Shown here one piece after another: positions 1-10,866 of a DNA stretch of 64,000 bases. The notes under the pieces are model-generated. The model did not search any database and had not been told where the DNA came from. It saw nothing but the letters and a program-made list of their open reading frames with translations. The first letter of the stretch is position 1; every line of letters begins with the position of its first letter. Both the position numbers and the translations under genes were made by a program. Source of the stretch: Roseobacter ponti (GTDB taxonomy: Bacteria; Pseudomonadota; Alphaproteobacteria; Rhodobacterales; Rhodobacteraceae); contig NZ_CP048788.1 in assembly GCF_012932215.1 (NCBI RefSeq), forward strand, positions 1,364,001 through 1,428,000, in the 5' to 3' direction.

Positions 1-1257
1 TATCCGATGACGGTGAAAAAACACCTGCGCGCTCAGGAAATCGCGCAGGAAAACCATCTGCCCTGCATCTATCTGGTGGACAGCGGCGGGGCCAATCTCC
101 CCAACCAGGATGAGGTGTTCCCGGACCGGGACCACTTCGGACGGATTTTCTATAACCAGGCGCGGATGAGTGCCATGGGCATTCCGCAGATCGCTGTCGT
201 GATGGGTTCCTGCACGGCGGGCGGGGCCTATGTGCCGGCGATGTCGGATGTGTCGGTGATCGTCAAAAACCAGGGCACGATCTTTCTGGCCGGCCCCCCG
301 CTGGTCAAAGCCGCCACCGGCGAGGTTGTCAGCGCCGAAGATCTGGGCGGGGGGGATGTGCACACGCGGCTCAGTGGTGTTGCGGATTATCTCGCCGAAG
401 ACGATGCTCACGCCCTGGCGCTCGCGCGCCGGGCCGTACGGTCGCTTAACCGGCGCCGGCCTGAAAGCGTGGATTTTGCGCCGTCAGAAGAGCCCGCGTA
501 TGACCCTGAAGAAATCCTGGGCGTGGTGCCTGCTGATCTGCGCACGCCCTACGATATCCGTGAGGTGATCGCGCGTCTCGTCGACGGGTCACGCTTTGAC
601 GAATTCAAAGCGCGGTTCGGCGAGACACTGGTCACCGGCTTTTCCCATATCCGTGGCTGTCCGGTGGGCATAATCGCCAACAACGGCGTGCTTTTCTCGG
701 ACTCCGCGCAAAAGGGTGCGCATTTCGTTGAGCTCTGTTCGCAACGTAAAACGCCGCTGGTTTTTCTGCAGAACATCACCGGGTTTATGGTCGGGCGGAA
801 GTATGAAAACGAAGGTATCGCGCGGCACGGGGCCAAGATGGTTACGGCCGTTGCCTCGACCAGTGTGCCGAAAATCACGATGCTGGTGGGCGGCTCTTTC
901 GGGGCCGGAAATTACGGCATGGCCGGGCGTGCCTACAGTCCGCGGTTTATGTGGACCTGGCCCAATTCGCGCATTTCGGTGATGGGCGGTGCCCAGGCCG
1001 CGGGCGTGCTGGCGACCGTTAAACGCGATGCGATTGAGCGGTCGGGCGGAGCCTGGAGCACAGAGGATGAGGCTGCGTTCAAACAGCCGACCATTGATAT
1101 GTTCGCGGAACAGAGCCATCCGCTTTATGCCTCGGCAAGGCTCTGGGATGACGGCATCATCGATCCGCGCAAGAGCCGTGATGTGCTGGATCTGTCGCTG
1201 CGCGCGGCGCTGAACGCACCGATTGAGGAGACACGCTTTGGCGTTTTCCGGATGTAG
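1..1257 (+). CDS. liuB: Methylcrotonyl-CoA carboxylase carboxyltransferase (beta) subunit, 5'-truncated by window edge
   Basis: Carboxyltransferase half of 3-methylcrotonyl-CoA carboxylase, which moves CO2 from carboxybiotin to 3-methylcrotonyl-CoA in leucine breakdown. The reading frame is open from base 1, so the gene starts outside the window; about 418 codons of a family normally near 535 residues are present. Visible crotonase-fold motifs are [27 protein letters not shown] and, in the second half, [16 protein letters not shown] and [12 protein letters not shown]. The biotin carboxylase subunit follows 44 bp downstream, which separates it from propionyl- or geranyl-CoA carboxylase subunits, although geranyl-CoA carboxylase is a close relative. 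Also called mccB. Confidence 0.93.
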   Translation, partial: YPMTVKKHLRAQEIAQENHLPCIYLVDSGGANLPNQDEVFPDRDHFGRIFYNQARMSAMGIPQIAVVMGSCTAGGAYVPAMSDVSVIVKNQGTIFLAGPPLVKAATGEVVSAEDLGGGDVHTRLSGVADYLAEDDAHALALARRAVRSLNRRRPESVDFAPSEEPAYDPEEILGVVPADLRTPYDIREVIARLVDGSRFDEFKARFGETLVTGFSHIRGCPVGIIANNGVLFSDSAQKGAHFVELCSQRKTPLVFLQNITGFMVGRKYENEGIARHGAKMVTAVASTSVPKITMLVGGSFGAGNYGMAGRAYSPRFMWTWPNSRISVMGGAQAAGVLATVKRDAIERSGGAWSTEDEAAFKQPTIDMFAEQSHPLYASARLWDDGIIDPRKSRDVLDLSLRAALNAPIEETRFGVFRM

Positions 1258-1301
1258 CGCAGAGCACGCAGAGAGCCGGTGCCGCGCCGGGGGAGCAAGA
1301 T

Positions 1302-3242
1302 ATGTTTAAGACGATCCTGATCGCAAACCGCGGCGAAATCGCCTGCCGGGTCATCGCAACGGCGCGTAGCTCAGGGGTCAGCACGGTGGCCGTTTATTCA
1401 GACGCTGACAGTGCTGCAGAACATGTCCGACTTGCAGACAGAGCCGTGCATATCGGCGGATCCGCACCCTCGGAAAGCTATCTGCGCGGCGATCGGATTA
1501 TCGAAGCTGCTCTTGCGACAGGCGCTGAGGCGATCCACCCGGGGTACGGGTTTCTGAGTGAAAATCCCGGTTTCGTGGAGGCAGTGGAGGCCGCGGGTCT
1601 GGTCTTTATCGGGCCGTCGGCGGATGCAATCCGCGCGATGGGTCTGAAAGACGCGGCCAAAGCGCTGATGGCTGCGGCCGGCGTCCCGGTTGTGCCGGGC
1701 TATCACGGCGCGGATCAGGACGATGACCTGCTGGCGCGCGAGGCCGCAGTGATCGGTTATCCGGTGCTGATCAAGGCCGTCGCGGGTGGTGGCGGCAAGG
1801 GCATGCGCCTGGTGGAAGGGCCGGGAGATTTCGCGCGGGCGCTCGCCTCAGCACGGTCCGAGGCGAAGACGGCGTTCGGCAATGCAGATGTGCTGGTCGA
1901 GAAGTTCGTGACCGCGCCCCGTCACATCGAGGTGCAGGTTTTCGGCGATGGCAGCCGCGCGGTACATCTTTTTGAGCGCGACTGCTCGCTGCAGCGGCGC
2001 CATCAGAAGGTCATCGAAGAGGCGCCCGCACCCGGGATGACCGCAGAGATGCGCGAGGCCATGGGTGCCGCGGCGGTGCGGGCCGCCGAAGCCATCGGAT
2101 ACAGCGGCGCCGGCACCGTCGAATTCATCGTGGACGGCTCTGAGGGGCTGAGGCCTGATCGATTCTGGTTCATGGAGATGAACACCCGCCTGCAGGTCGA
2201 GCACCCGGTGACCGAAGCCATCACCGGCGTGGATCTGGTGGAATGGCAGCTGCGTGTGGCCTCGGGTGATCCGCTGCCCGCGGTTCAGGAGGAACTGAGC
2301 ATCAGCGGCCATGCCTTTGAGGCGCGGCTTTATGCCGAGGATGTGCCGGCGGGCTTTCTGCCGGCGACCGGCACGCTGACCCATCTGGCTTTTCCCTCCC
2401 GTGTCCGGGCCGACAGCGGGGTGCGGTCGGGCAGCACGATCAGCCCGTTTTACGACCCTATGATTGCCAAGATCGTGGTGCACGGGTCTGACCGGACGGC
2501 AGCGCTGAGCAGTCTGGCACGCGGGCTGGCAGAGACGGAAGTGGCGGGTCTGGTGACCAACCTCGCGTTTCTCGAAGCACTGACGAGACACGAAGGATTT
2601 GCTCGTGGCGAGGTCGATACCGGGCTGATTGCCCGCGACATTGTGATGCTGACCCAACCGCCTGAGGTCCGGCCGGAACACCTGATTGCGGCGGGAATGG
2701 CCGCGCTCGGGCTCGACACTCCGGCTGCTGATGCGGGGTTTGCCCTCTGGCAGCCGCTCAGGCACAGCGTGTCGTTGCGGCAGGACGATGCAGTATTCAC
2801 CCTGGGCGTCCGGGTCACTGATGCGGACAACCAGATCTGGACGGTGGATGATCAGGAAATCCGCGTCCTGCGGCGCCACGAAGTGTGGCGATGCAATGAC
2901 CGCCCTCTGCCGGGCACAGCGCAGAGCGGCAGAACCGTCACCGTCTTTGACGCCTGCGGGCTGGCGTTTGAGCATATCGATCCGCTGGATCAGGCGGGCG
3001 GTACGGCCGGAGACGGCAACCTCATCGAGGCGCCGATGCCCGGGCTGGTGCGCAGCATTGACGCTGAGATCGGCCGCGACGTGAAAGCAGGCGACCGGCT
3101 TGCCGTGCTGGAAGCAATGAAAATGGAACACGCGCTGCTCGCTGCGCGGGACGGTGTTGTGGCTGAAATTCTGGCCAAAGCGGGTGATCAGGTTGAGGCG
3201 GGTGCCGCACTGATCCGGCTCGAAGCGGAAGACGACGCATGA
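1302..3242 (+). CDS. liuD: Methylcrotonyl-CoA carboxylase biotin carboxylase (alpha) subunit with biotinyl domain
   Basis: 646-residue biotin-containing subunit; carboxylates its own biotin using ATP and bicarbonate. Order: N-terminal biotin carboxylase domain (ILIANRGEIACRV at the start), ATP-grasp glycine loop near residues 163-168 (GGGGKGM), FERDCSLQRRHQKVIEEAP, EMNTRLQVEHPVTE, a weakly conserved linker, and a C-terminal biotinyl domain with AMKMEH in which Lys607 should carry biotin. The length is typical for MccA. It needs biotin protein ligase; birA lies at 27044. Its last four bases ATGA overlap the next gene, indicating translational coupling. Also called mccA. Confidence 0.95.
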   Translation: MFKTILIANRGEIACRVIATARSSGVSTVAVYSDADSAAEHVRLADRAVHIGGSAPSESYLRGDRIIEAALATGAEAIHPGYGFLSENPGFVEAVEAAGLVFIGPSADAIRAMGLKDAAKALMAAAGVPVVPGYHGADQDDDLLAREAAVIGYPVLIKAVAGGGGKGMRLVEGPGDFARALASARSEAKTAFGNADVLVEKFVTAPRHIEVQVFGDGSRAVHLFERDCSLQRRHQKVIEEAPAPGMTAEMREAMGAAAVRAAEAIGYSGAGTVEFIVDGSEGLRPDRFWFMEMNTRLQVEHPVTEAITGVDLVEWQLRVASGDPLPAVQEELSISGHAFEARLYAEDVPAGFLPATGTLTHLAFPSRVRADSGVRSGSTISPFYDPMIAKIVVHGSDRTAALSSLARGLAETEVAGLVTNLAFLEALTRHEGFARGEVDTGLIARDIVMLTQPPEVRPEHLIAAGMAALGLDTPAADAGFALWQPLRHSVSLRQDDAVFTLGVRVTDADNQIWTVDDQEIRVLRRHEVWRCNDRPLPGTAQSGRTVTVFDACGLAFEHIDPLDQAGGTAGDGNLIEAPMPGLVRSIDAEIGRDVKAGDRLAVLEAMKMEHALLAARDGVVAEILAKAGDQVEAGAALIRLEAEDDA

Positions 3243-3904
3243 TTACGCTGCACCACTGTCCTCAGACCCGGTCGATGCGCAGTCTCTGGCTGCTGCACGA
3301 ACTCGAAGAGCCGTTTCAGCTGCGCAGCTATCCCTTTGACCGCACGCTCCGCAGCGCTGAGTTTCTGACCCTGTCGCCGGCGGGACGCGTGCCTGCGCTT
3401 GAGATTGATGGCGAGCGCATGTTCGAGACCGGTGCGATCACCGAGTATCTCTGCGAGCGTTTCAGCCCGGAACGTCTGGGGCGGATGCCGGGCACGCCTG
3501 AGCGCATGCCCTGGCTTGTCTGGCTGCATTTTGCCGAGACGCTGAGCCAGCATACCGCCGCCCTGACCCAGCAGCATATCGCCCTTTACGAAGACCATAT
3601 GCGCAGCCCGGTTGTGATGAAGCTGGAAGCGGCACGTATCGCTAAATGCTATGATGCCATTGAGGCCCGGCTTGATGATGCGCCGGGCGCGCGCGATTAT
3701 CTGCTGACGGGCGGCTTTTCCGCGGCGGATATTTCGGTGGGCCAGGCTGTCTATATGGCGCGGCATTTTGCAAAGATCGATGACTACCCCGCTCTGTCCG
3801 GCTGGTACGCCCGCATCACCGATCGCGAGAGCTTTCGCGCGGCCCTTCCGGACGGGGACGGCATTTATACGCGTGACTTTTACCCGCCCTGGACGCCAGA
3901 GTGA
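3239..3904 (+). CDS. Glutathione S-transferase family protein inside the leucine-degradation operon
   Basis: 221-residue cytosolic GST-fold protein. The N-terminal thioredoxin-like part begins HHCPQTRSMRSLWLLHELEE, and ETGAITEYLCERF is the usual glutathione gamma-glutamyl contact region; the rest is the all-helical domain. It starts at the ATGA overlap with the carboxylase alpha subunit and lies 31 bp before HMG-CoA lyase, so it should be co-transcribed. Substrate is unknown. From context I infer a role in dealing with reactive acyl-CoA or enal by-products, but nothing in the sequence proves this. Confidence 0.8.
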   Translation: MITLHHCPQTRSMRSLWLLHELEEPFQLRSYPFDRTLRSAEFLTLSPAGRVPALEIDGERMFETGAITEYLCERFSPERLGRMPGTPERMPWLVWLHFAETLSQHTAALTQQHIALYEDHMRSPVVMKLEAARIAKCYDAIEARLDDAPGARDYLLTGGFSAADISVGQAVYMARHFAKIDDYPALSGWYARITDRESFRAALPDGDGIYTRDFYPPWTPE

Positions 3905-3935
3905 TGGCGGACGTGCTGATTTGGGAGGATTTGCC

Positions 3936-4793
3936 GTGAGTCTCGGACCCTGTGAGATATTTGAGGTCGGCCCGCGCGACGGGCTGCAGAACGAAGCGCG
4001 CGAGATCCCTGTCGCGGAAAAGGTGGCGCTGATCGATCAGCTGAGCAGTGCTGGTTTCAGCCGGATCGAGATCGCCTCGTTCGTCTCACCGGCGCGGGTG
4101 CCACAGATGGCGGGTTCTGCCGATGTGCTGGCCGGCATTACGCGTGCGCCCGGCGTGCGCTATGCCGCGCTGACACCGAACATGCGCGGCTACACCGATG
4201 CGCTTGCTGCCGGTGCGGATGAGATAGCGGTCTTCGCCTCGGCCTCTGAAGGCTTCTCGCAGGCCAACATTAACGCAGGCATCGACGAAAGCATCGAGCG
4301 CTTTGCCCCGGTCCTCGAAGAGGCGCGCCATATCGATCTGCCGGTCCGCGGGTATGTATCCTGTGTCGTTGAATGCCCGTATGACGGGCCGGTTTCGCCG
4401 GCCGCTGTGGCAAAGGTCGCCGACCGGCTTTTTGCAATGGGCTGTTATGAGATCAGCCTTGGTGACACGATCGGAGCAGGCACTCCGGATAAGATCGCGC
4501 GGATGCTGCTGGCAGTGCGCGATGTGGTGCCGGCCGGGCGTCTGGCCGGGCACTATCATGACACCAACGGCCGTGCGATGGAGAATATTGATGCCTCGCT
4601 CAGCATGGGAGTACGGGTGTTTGACGCCGCGGTGGGTGGTCTGGGCGGCTGCCCCTTTGCGCCCGGTTCGGCGGGTAATGTGGCGACAGAGGCCGTGGCG
4701 GCACATCTCGCGGCACTCGGCTATGACACCGGGCTGGACATCGACACGATTGAAAAGGCAGCCACAATGGCCCGCGCCATGCGCGCAGTCTGA
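3936..4793 (+). CDS. liuE: Hydroxymethylglutaryl-CoA lyase
   Basis: Splits 3-hydroxy-3-methylglutaryl-CoA into acetyl-CoA and acetoacetate, the last step of leucine catabolism. I chose the GTG at 3936 (285 residues) because GGGAGG lies about 7 bases upstream and the protein then begins at the conserved EVGPRDGLQNE. Other TIM-barrel signatures are the metal-site GHYHDTNGRAMENID and the catalytic-loop stretch VGGLGGCPFAPGSAGNVATE, with its cysteine. The open frame reaches further upstream into the GST gene, but that extension matches nothing in the family. Confidence 0.92.
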   Translation: MSLGPCEIFEVGPRDGLQNEAREIPVAEKVALIDQLSSAGFSRIEIASFVSPARVPQMAGSADVLAGITRAPGVRYAALTPNMRGYTDALAAGADEIAVFASASEGFSQANINAGIDESIERFAPVLEEARHIDLPVRGYVSCVVECPYDGPVSPAAVAKVADRLFAMGCYEISLGDTIGAGTPDKIARMLLAVRDVVPAGRLAGHYHDTNGRAMENIDASLSMGVRVFDAAVGGLGGCPFAPGSAGNVATEAVAAHLAALGYDTGLDIDTIEKAATMARAMRAV

Positions 4794-4818
4794 CACCGGC
4801 CTTATCAGGGGACTGCAG

Positions 4819-5601
4819 ATGTTTGATACACTGACGCTGAAGACCGACGCACGCGGGGTTGCGACGCTGACACTGAACCGGCCCGACAAGCATAACGCGA
4901 TGTCTGCGCAGATGCTTGAGGATCTCACGCAGGCAGCCGTCACACTGGGCGCGGACGACACGGTGCGTGTTGTTGTGCTGACCGGTGCGGGGCCGTCGTT
5001 CTGTGCGGGCGGCGATCTGGGCTGGATGCGTGCGCAGATGTCGATGGATGCGCAGACACGCACGGCAGAGGCGCGCAAACTGGCGACGATGCTGGACGCG
5101 CTCAACACATTACCGAAACCGCTGATCGGCGCGCTGCAGGGCAATGCTTTCGGGGGAGGGGTGGGTCTCGCCTGCGTCTGCGATGTGGCCATTGCAGCCG
5201 GGAGCGCCAGGTTCGGTCTGACAGAGACGCGACTGGGTCTTATTCCGGCGACTATCGGCCCCTATGTGATCGCGCGCATGGGCGAGGGCCGGGCACGGCG
5301 TGTGTTCATGTCTGGCCGGATTTTCGACGCCGCAGAGGCTGTTGATCTGGGCATCCTTGCGCGGGCTGTGCCTGCGGCAGAGCTTGAGGAGGCGGTGGAC
5401 CGTGAGGTGAAACCCTATCTCAGCTGCGCGCCAGGTGCAGTGGCCGCGGCAAAAAAGCTGGCCCGCGATCTGGGGCCGCGGATTGATGCCGCGCTGATTG
5501 ATCACACCATCGCCGCACTCGCCGAGCGATGGGACGGTGCAGAGGCCGTGGAAGGGATTGATGCTTTCTTTGCAAAACGCAAACCGGCGTGGACGGTGTA
5601 A
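4819..5601 (+). CDS. liuC: Enoyl-CoA hydratase/isomerase family protein, probable methylglutaconyl-CoA hydratase
   Basis: 260-residue crotonase. Start ATG 4819 has an AGGGGA box about 6 bases upstream. Signatures: NRPDKHNAMSAQM, the first oxyanion-hole segment GAGPSFCAGGDLGWM and the second, GNAFGGGVGLACVCDVAIA. Family membership is clear. Assignment to methylglutaconyl-CoA hydratase, which makes HMG-CoA from the carboxylase product, rests on its position directly after HMG-CoA lyase; a generic short-chain enoyl-CoA hydratase cannot be excluded from sequence alone. Confidence 0.82.
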   Translation: MFDTLTLKTDARGVATLTLNRPDKHNAMSAQMLEDLTQAAVTLGADDTVRVVVLTGAGPSFCAGGDLGWMRAQMSMDAQTRTAEARKLATMLDALNTLPKPLIGALQGNAFGGGVGLACVCDVAIAAGSARFGLTETRLGLIPATIGPYVIARMGEGRARRVFMSGRIFDAAEAVDLGILARAVPAAELEEAVDREVKPYLSCAPGAVAAAKKLARDLGPRIDAALIDHTIAALAERWDGAEAVEGIDAFFAKRKPAWTV

Positions 5602-5643
5602 CCACCTTTTACGGATCTGCTGAGACCGGCAACGGCATAAGAG

Positions 5644-5680
5644 TTTCGGTGGCACCGGGTGCGGCTTAAGTGCACCGAAA
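5644..5680 (+). terminator. Imperfect hairpin after the leucine-degradation operon
   Basis: TTTCGGTG at 5644-5651 pairs with CACCGAAA at 5673-5680, and the stem extends by three pairs past one bulged G. It lies 43 bp after the last stop codon of the operon. There is no following T-run, so it may be an mRNA-end stabiliser or part of a rho-dependent end rather than an intrinsic terminator. Confidence 0.3.
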
Positions 5681-5703
5681 GACCGGCAAAGGAGCAGGTC
5701 ACG

Positions 5704-5737
5704 AAAAAAAATCCGCGGACCCGGGGCCCGCGGATTT
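5704..5737 (-). terminator. Intrinsic terminator of the fasciclin gene
   Basis: Perfect 10-bp inverted repeat, AAATCCGCGG at 5709-5718 and CCGCGGATTT at 5728-5737, with a 9-base loop. Read on the minus strand it is followed by a run of T (A at 5704-5711 on the plus strand). It lies 25 bp past the stop of the minus-strand gene at 5762. Confidence 0.85.
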
Positions 5738-5761
5738 GCTTCAGACTGGTGTAAACCGGTC

Positions 5762-6256
5762 TTACTTCGGCAGCAGCACAGTGTCGATCACGTGGATCAC
5801 ACCGTTTGTCGCAACGATATCGGCGGTTGTGACGTTGGCGCTGTTCACTTTCACGCCACCGCCTGTGCCGTCGACGTGAATGGTCTGGCCCTGAACGGTT
5901 GCAACATTTGTGCGCGCGCCTGTGACGTCAGCGGCGGAAACGGCACCCGGAATTACGTGATATGTGAGGACTTTGACCAGCTGGTCTTTGTTCTCCGGCA
6001 GAAGCAGGCTGTCGACGGTGCCGGCAGGCAGCTTTGCAAAAGCGGCATTGGTCGGTGCGAAGACAGTGAACGGTCCTTCGCTTTTGAGGGTCTCAACCAG
6101 ACCGGCGGCCTGAACAGCGGCAACAAGTGTGCTGAAATCTTCGTTGGAGGCTGCAATATCGACAATGTCGCCGCCCTGGTTTGCGGTTGTGCACGCTGCG
6201 ATGAATGCGAGCGCGCCGGCGGCGATTGTGGATTTAAGTGCAAAGCGTCTGTTCAT
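5762..6256 (-). CDS. Fasciclin (FAS1) domain lipoprotein
   Basis: 164 residues. The N-terminus is positively charged and hydrophobic and ends in a lipobox-like AFIAAC (Cys about residue 22), so it is probably a membrane-anchored periplasmic or surface lipoprotein. A single FAS1 domain fills the rest: H1-like TVFAPTNAAFAKLP, central VLTYHVIPG and the closing ATNGVIHVIDTVLLP. FAS1 domains are adhesion or ligand-binding modules; the ligand here is unknown. Monocistronic, with its own intrinsic terminator downstream. Confidence 0.9.
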   Translation of the reverse strand: MNRRFALKSTIAAGALAFIAACTTANQGGDIVDIAASNEDFSTLVAAVQAAGLVETLKSEGPFTVFAPTNAAFAKLPAGTVDSLLLPENKDQLVKVLTYHVIPGAVSAADVTGARTNVATVQGQTIHVDGTGGGVKVNSANVTTADIVATNGVIHVIDTVLLPK

Positions 6257-7257
6257 GTCTTAACCTCTGGTCTGTTGACCGCGTGACCCGGGGGCCGGGT
6301 TTTTCCTGCGGTGGTCGTATATTAAAGGTACACACAGGTTACGGCGCGTGCCGCAGCGTGGATCATAAATCGCGGAAAAGGCTTTGGAACCCACCTGAAC
6401 CTGCCGCGCAAAGCAGCGCATCCGGCATCGTAACCGGCAGAAATCCGCGCGCGCGGGCGCAGTGATTGACACAACCGGAGAATTCGACAAGAGTAAACTT
6501 CAACCGGGGGTTGCTTTTGTCCGGCGCCGCAATGCCTGTTTTGCGGCGAGGCCGGATGATAAATCTGCGAGGTGCCATCGGGTGGTTCGCAGAAACCTGA
6601 CCGCCGCCGTCCGGCGCGCTGCTCGTGGGGGCCGGCGCGCCGGATCTTTAACGCGCCGTCGCTGATATTTCCACATCTCAGCGTTCTGTCCCGGCAGCGT
6701 CCGACCGGCAAGACCGGAATGGTTGCGCGGATCCGGAACCTCTCCGGGTCTGCGCGTAAAACACTCGTCATTTCTGACAATTAGCGGCGTCAGATATCGA
6801 CTGTGCCGGCCCGTATGAGATTATCTGCGGGTGCCGGCGGGGAATCGCATGAGCCGCCCGGGGTCCCCTGACATACCGACGCAGGCGTGCAGGGCGCTCA
6901 GAAGGCCCTTTACCTCGTATGCCGAGGGGATCTGCATGCGTGTCAGGGCGGCGGGATCTCGGCGATGTATTCGGCGCTGAAGGCAAATTGAGCTCTAACA
7001 TATTGATATAAAATATTTTTGCTGATCCTGTATCGCACGTGGCCGTCCGCAACCGCTCGAAAATCTAAGTGCGGCGGCGGCTGTTGCGGGCCGCTGCTGA
7101 ACCCCGCTAACCTTCGGATTTTGTCGCAGTTTTTGCGATGTCTTTCCGGCGGGCTCCGGTTGACCCCCGCATGACACAGGCGTAAACCATTCGGAGCCCC
7201 TTTCGCCGCGGGGCAGCATCGCGCGAGAGCGCATGATCAGACGAAAAGGAGCCTCCC
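6257..7257. other. Intergenic region of about 1 kb without a convincing gene
   Basis: Open frames here are short, Arg/Pro-rich and overlap each other on both strands, unlike the neighbouring genes. Seen directly: a GC hairpin followed by TTTT at 6286-6304 (plus strand reading, in the fasciclin leader); a 12-bp palindrome CCGGCGCGCCGG at 6632-6643; and an AT-rich patch at 6995-7020 in otherwise GC-rich DNA, with a possible plus-strand promoter (TTGAGC 6988, 15-bp spacer, TAAAAT 7009). A stop-ended minus-strand frame at 6821-6980 has protein-like codons and could be a gene remnant, but this is weak. Confidence 0.5.
7160..7188 (+). promoter_or_regulatory. Possible promoter of the nuo operon
   Basis: TTGACC at 7160-7165 and TAAACC at 7183-7188 are separated by 17 bp, about 70 bp before nuoA. 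The -35 match is good and the -10 match is poor (3 of 6), so this is only a candidate. Confidence 0.3.
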
Positions 7258-8463
<1,206 letters not shown>

Positions 8464-8467
<4 letters not shown>

Positions 8468-9081
8468 GCGAAGCACTCAAAGAACTCGGCACCTATATCG
8501 AGGCGCGGCGCACGGACTGTGTGCTGGCCTGGGATGTGACCCATGGTGAGCTGAACCTCGATGTAACGCCGTCGAATATCACCGGTCTGGTGGAGTTTCT
8601 GAAAACCGACGCGACCTGCCGCTTCTCCAGCCTTGTGGACATCACGGCGGTGGATTACGCGGGCCGCGCCAAGCGGTTCGACGTCGTTTATCACTTTCTG
8701 TCGATGTATCAGAACCACCGGATCCGCCTGCGGGTGAGCATTCGCGAGAATGATATGGTGCCCTCGATCATCGGCGTGCACCCGTCTGCCAACTGGTTCG
8801 AGCGTGAGATTTTTGACATGTTCGGCATTCTCTTTTCCGGGCATCCGGATCTGCGTCGCATCCTCACCGACTACGGCTTTCGCGGCTATCCCCTGCGCAA
8901 GGATTTCCCGACCACGGGTTATACCGAAGTGCGCTATGACGAGGCGCAGAAGCGCGTTGTTTATGAGCCGGTCAGCCTCGTGCAGGAATACCGCCAGTTT
9001 GATTTCATGAGCCCCTGGGAGGGTGCGGAATACATTCTGCCCGGCGATGAGAAAACGGACGGCAAGGCGGAGGCGAAGTAA
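8464..9081 (+). CDS. nuoC: NADH-quinone oxidoreductase subunit C
   Basis: 205 residues, separate from nuoD (the two are fused in E. coli). The 30-kDa subunit signature [31 protein letters not shown] is present in pieces, followed by [18 protein letters not shown]. It lies in the peripheral arm against NuoD. The start overlaps the stop of the preceding accessory ORF (ATGA), and the end overlaps the next small ORF by one base. Confidence 0.94.
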
Positions 9082-9254
9082 TGGAAGGCATCATCTGGCT
9101 GCTTGTGGCTGCGGCCACTGTCATTCCCATGCTGAAGCTGCTGCCGCACTTCGGCATTCACAAATACTGGGCCTTTGCGGGGATCATCCCGCTGGGCGCG
9201 CTGGCGCTGATATGGTGGATGAGCATCAGGCTGCAGGAACTGGAGAAACGCTGA
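9081..9254 (+). CDS. 57-residue two-helix membrane protein in the nuo operon
   Basis: The start ATG uses the last A of the nuoC stop codon (TAATG), and its TGA overlaps the ATG of the next gene, so translation is coupled at both ends. Two hydrophobic stretches (about residues 3-22 and 29-48) flank a short loop containing HFGIHKYWAF; the C-terminus is charged (RLQELEKR). I do not recognise the family. The position and tight packing make it very likely real. A membrane assembly factor or supernumerary subunit of complex I is a guess. Confidence 0.7.
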   Translation: MEGIIWLLVAAATVIPMLKLLPHFGIHKYWAFAGIIPLGALALIWWMSIRLQELEKR

Positions 9255-9646
9255 TGGACGGATCTGATCAGATGCCGGACGGGCTGCGTGATGCGGCGCT
9301 GAGCTATTGCGACGCTGTGTATTTCGCGAAGGCGGAGGTCTTTGGGACGCTCTGTCACGACCGGTTTCAGATGACCCTGGTTGAGAACGGGGCCGCAACC
9401 TTCTGGGACAAAGCCTCCTATCTTGAGCGCGTCCGGGGGCGGGAACCGTTTGAGGCTCCGGCACGGTATGAGATTATCGGAATGGATGCTGCCGGCGGCG
9501 AAATTGCACGGGTCCATCTGACCGTCGATGTGCCGCCTGTGCGGTACGAAGATCATCTGGGTTTTATCCGTGTGGACGGCGCCTGGAAACTGCTGACAAA
9601 GGTGTTCCGCGTGGCGGGCCCCGCAAACGGAGGCAATGACGAATGA
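9254..9646 (+). CDS. NTF2-like (putative lumazine-binding type) accessory protein
   Basis: 130 residues. The start ATG 9254 overlaps the previous stop (TGATG). It resembles the small SnoaL/NTF2-fold family often called putative lumazine-binding: an N-terminal helix [24 protein letters not shown], then strands, ending [19 protein letters not shown]. Ligand and activity are unknown. The end overlaps nuoD by 4 bases. The frame is open further upstream inside nuoC, but that part looks like an out-of-frame shadow. Confidence 0.72.
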   Translation: MDGSDQMPDGLRDAALSYCDAVYFAKAEVFGTLCHDRFQMTLVENGAATFWDKASYLERVRGREPFEAPARYEIIGMDAAGGEIARVHLTVDVPPVRYEDHLGFIRVDGAWKLLTKVFRVAGPANGGNDE

Positions 9647-10866
9647 TGGACGGCTCCAAAGGATTTGAAGACGCCCTGACCGGCGAACAGAAGATCCGGA
9701 ATTTCAACATTAACTTCGGGCCTCAGCACCCGGCGGCGCATGGGGTGCTGCGTCTGGTGCTTGAGCTTGACGGCGAGATCGTCGAGCGCTGTGACCCGCA
9801 CATCGGGCTGCTGCACCGGGGCACCGAAAAGCTGATGGAAAGCCGGACGTATCTGCAGAACCTGCCGTATTTTGACCGGCTGGATTATGTGGCACCGATG
9901 AACCAGGAACATGCCTGGTGTCTGGCGATTGAAAAGCTGACGGGTGTGGAAGTGCCACGTCGTGCTTCCCTCATTCGGGTGCTCTTCTGCGAGATCGGGC
10001 GCGTGCTCAACCACCTGCTGAACGTGACCACCCAGGCCATGGACGTGGGCGCACTGACGCCGCCGCTCTGGGGCTTTGAGGAACGCGAAAAGCTGATGGT
10101 GTTTTATGAGCGTGCCTGTGGTGCGCGGCTGCATGCTGCCTATTTCCGCCCGGGTGGTGTGCATCAGGATCTGACGCCTGAACTGATCGACGACATCGAG
10201 ACCTGGGCCAATGAGTTTCCGAGGGTCATGGCCGATATCGACGGGCTGCTGACGGAAAACCGGATTTTCAAACAGCGCAACGCCGACATCGGCGTGGTCA
10301 CCGAAGAGGATATCCTCGATTACGGGTTTTCCGGCGTGATGGTGCGCGGATCGGGCCTCGCCTGGGATCTGCGCCGCGCGCAGCCCTATGAATGCTATGA
10401 CGAGTTCGACTTTCAGATCCCGGTGGGCAAGAACGGCGACTGCTATGACCGCTATCTGGTGCGCATGGAAGAGATGCGCCAGTCGGTGTCGATCATCCTG
10501 CAGGCCGTCGAAAAGCTTCGTGCGCCGGACGGTCAGGGCGATATTCTCGCCCGTGGCAAGATCACCCCGCCCAGCCGGTCAGACATGAAGACCTCAATGG
10601 AAAGCCTGATTCACCACTTTAAACTCTATACCGAAGGCTTCCATGTGCCCGAAGGCGAAGTTTACTGCCCCGTGGAGGCGCCCAAGGGCGAGTTCGGTGT
10701 GTACCTCGTGGCCGATGGCAGCAACAAACCCTACCGCGCCAAACTGCGCGCGCCCGGGTTCCTGCACCTGCAGGCGATGGATCATCTGTCACGCGGCCAC
10801 CAGCTGGCGGATGTTGCCGCGATCATCGGCACGATGGATGTCGTTTTCGGAGAAATTGACCGGTGA
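9643..10866 (+). CDS. nuoD: NADH-quinone oxidoreductase subunit D
   Basis: 407-residue 49-kDa subunit that forms the quinone site with NuoB. The N-terminal [26 protein letters not shown] and [14 protein letters not shown] are diagnostic, with the conserved quinone-site histidine in GPQHPAAHG. Later motifs include [14 protein letters not shown] and the C-terminal DVVFGEIDR. Overlaps the preceding and following ORFs by 4 bases each. Confidence 0.96.
   Translation: MMDGSKGFEDALTGEQKIRNFNINFGPQHPAAHGVLRLVLELDGEIVERCDPHIGLLHRGTEKLMESRTYLQNLPYFDRLDYVAPMNQEHAWCLAIEKLTGVEVPRRASLIRVLFCEIGRVLNHLLNVTTQAMDVGALTPPLWGFEEREKLMVFYERACGARLHAAYFRPGGVHQDLTPELIDDIETWANEFPRVMADIDGLLTENRIFKQRNADIGVVTEEDILDYGFSGVMVRGSGLAWDLRRAQPYECYDEFDFQIPVGKNGDCYDRYLVRMEEMRQSVSIILQAVEKLRAPDGQGDILARGKITPPSRSDMKTSMESLIHHFKLYTEGFHVPEGEVYCPVEAPKGEFGVYLVADGSNKPYRAKLRAPGFLHLQAMDHLSRGHQLADVAAIIGTMDVVFGEIDR

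Noticed and set aside
1848-3131. Long minus-strand open frame opposite the carboxylase alpha subunit
   Set aside because: Antisense shadow of a strongly conserved gene; the translation is rich in Arg/His/Gln with no motif, as expected from GC-rich codon bias.
6322-7052. Several 60-150 codon frames in the gap before nuo
   Set aside because: Arg/Pro-rich, overlapping on both strands, no good ribosome-binding sites and no family resemblance.
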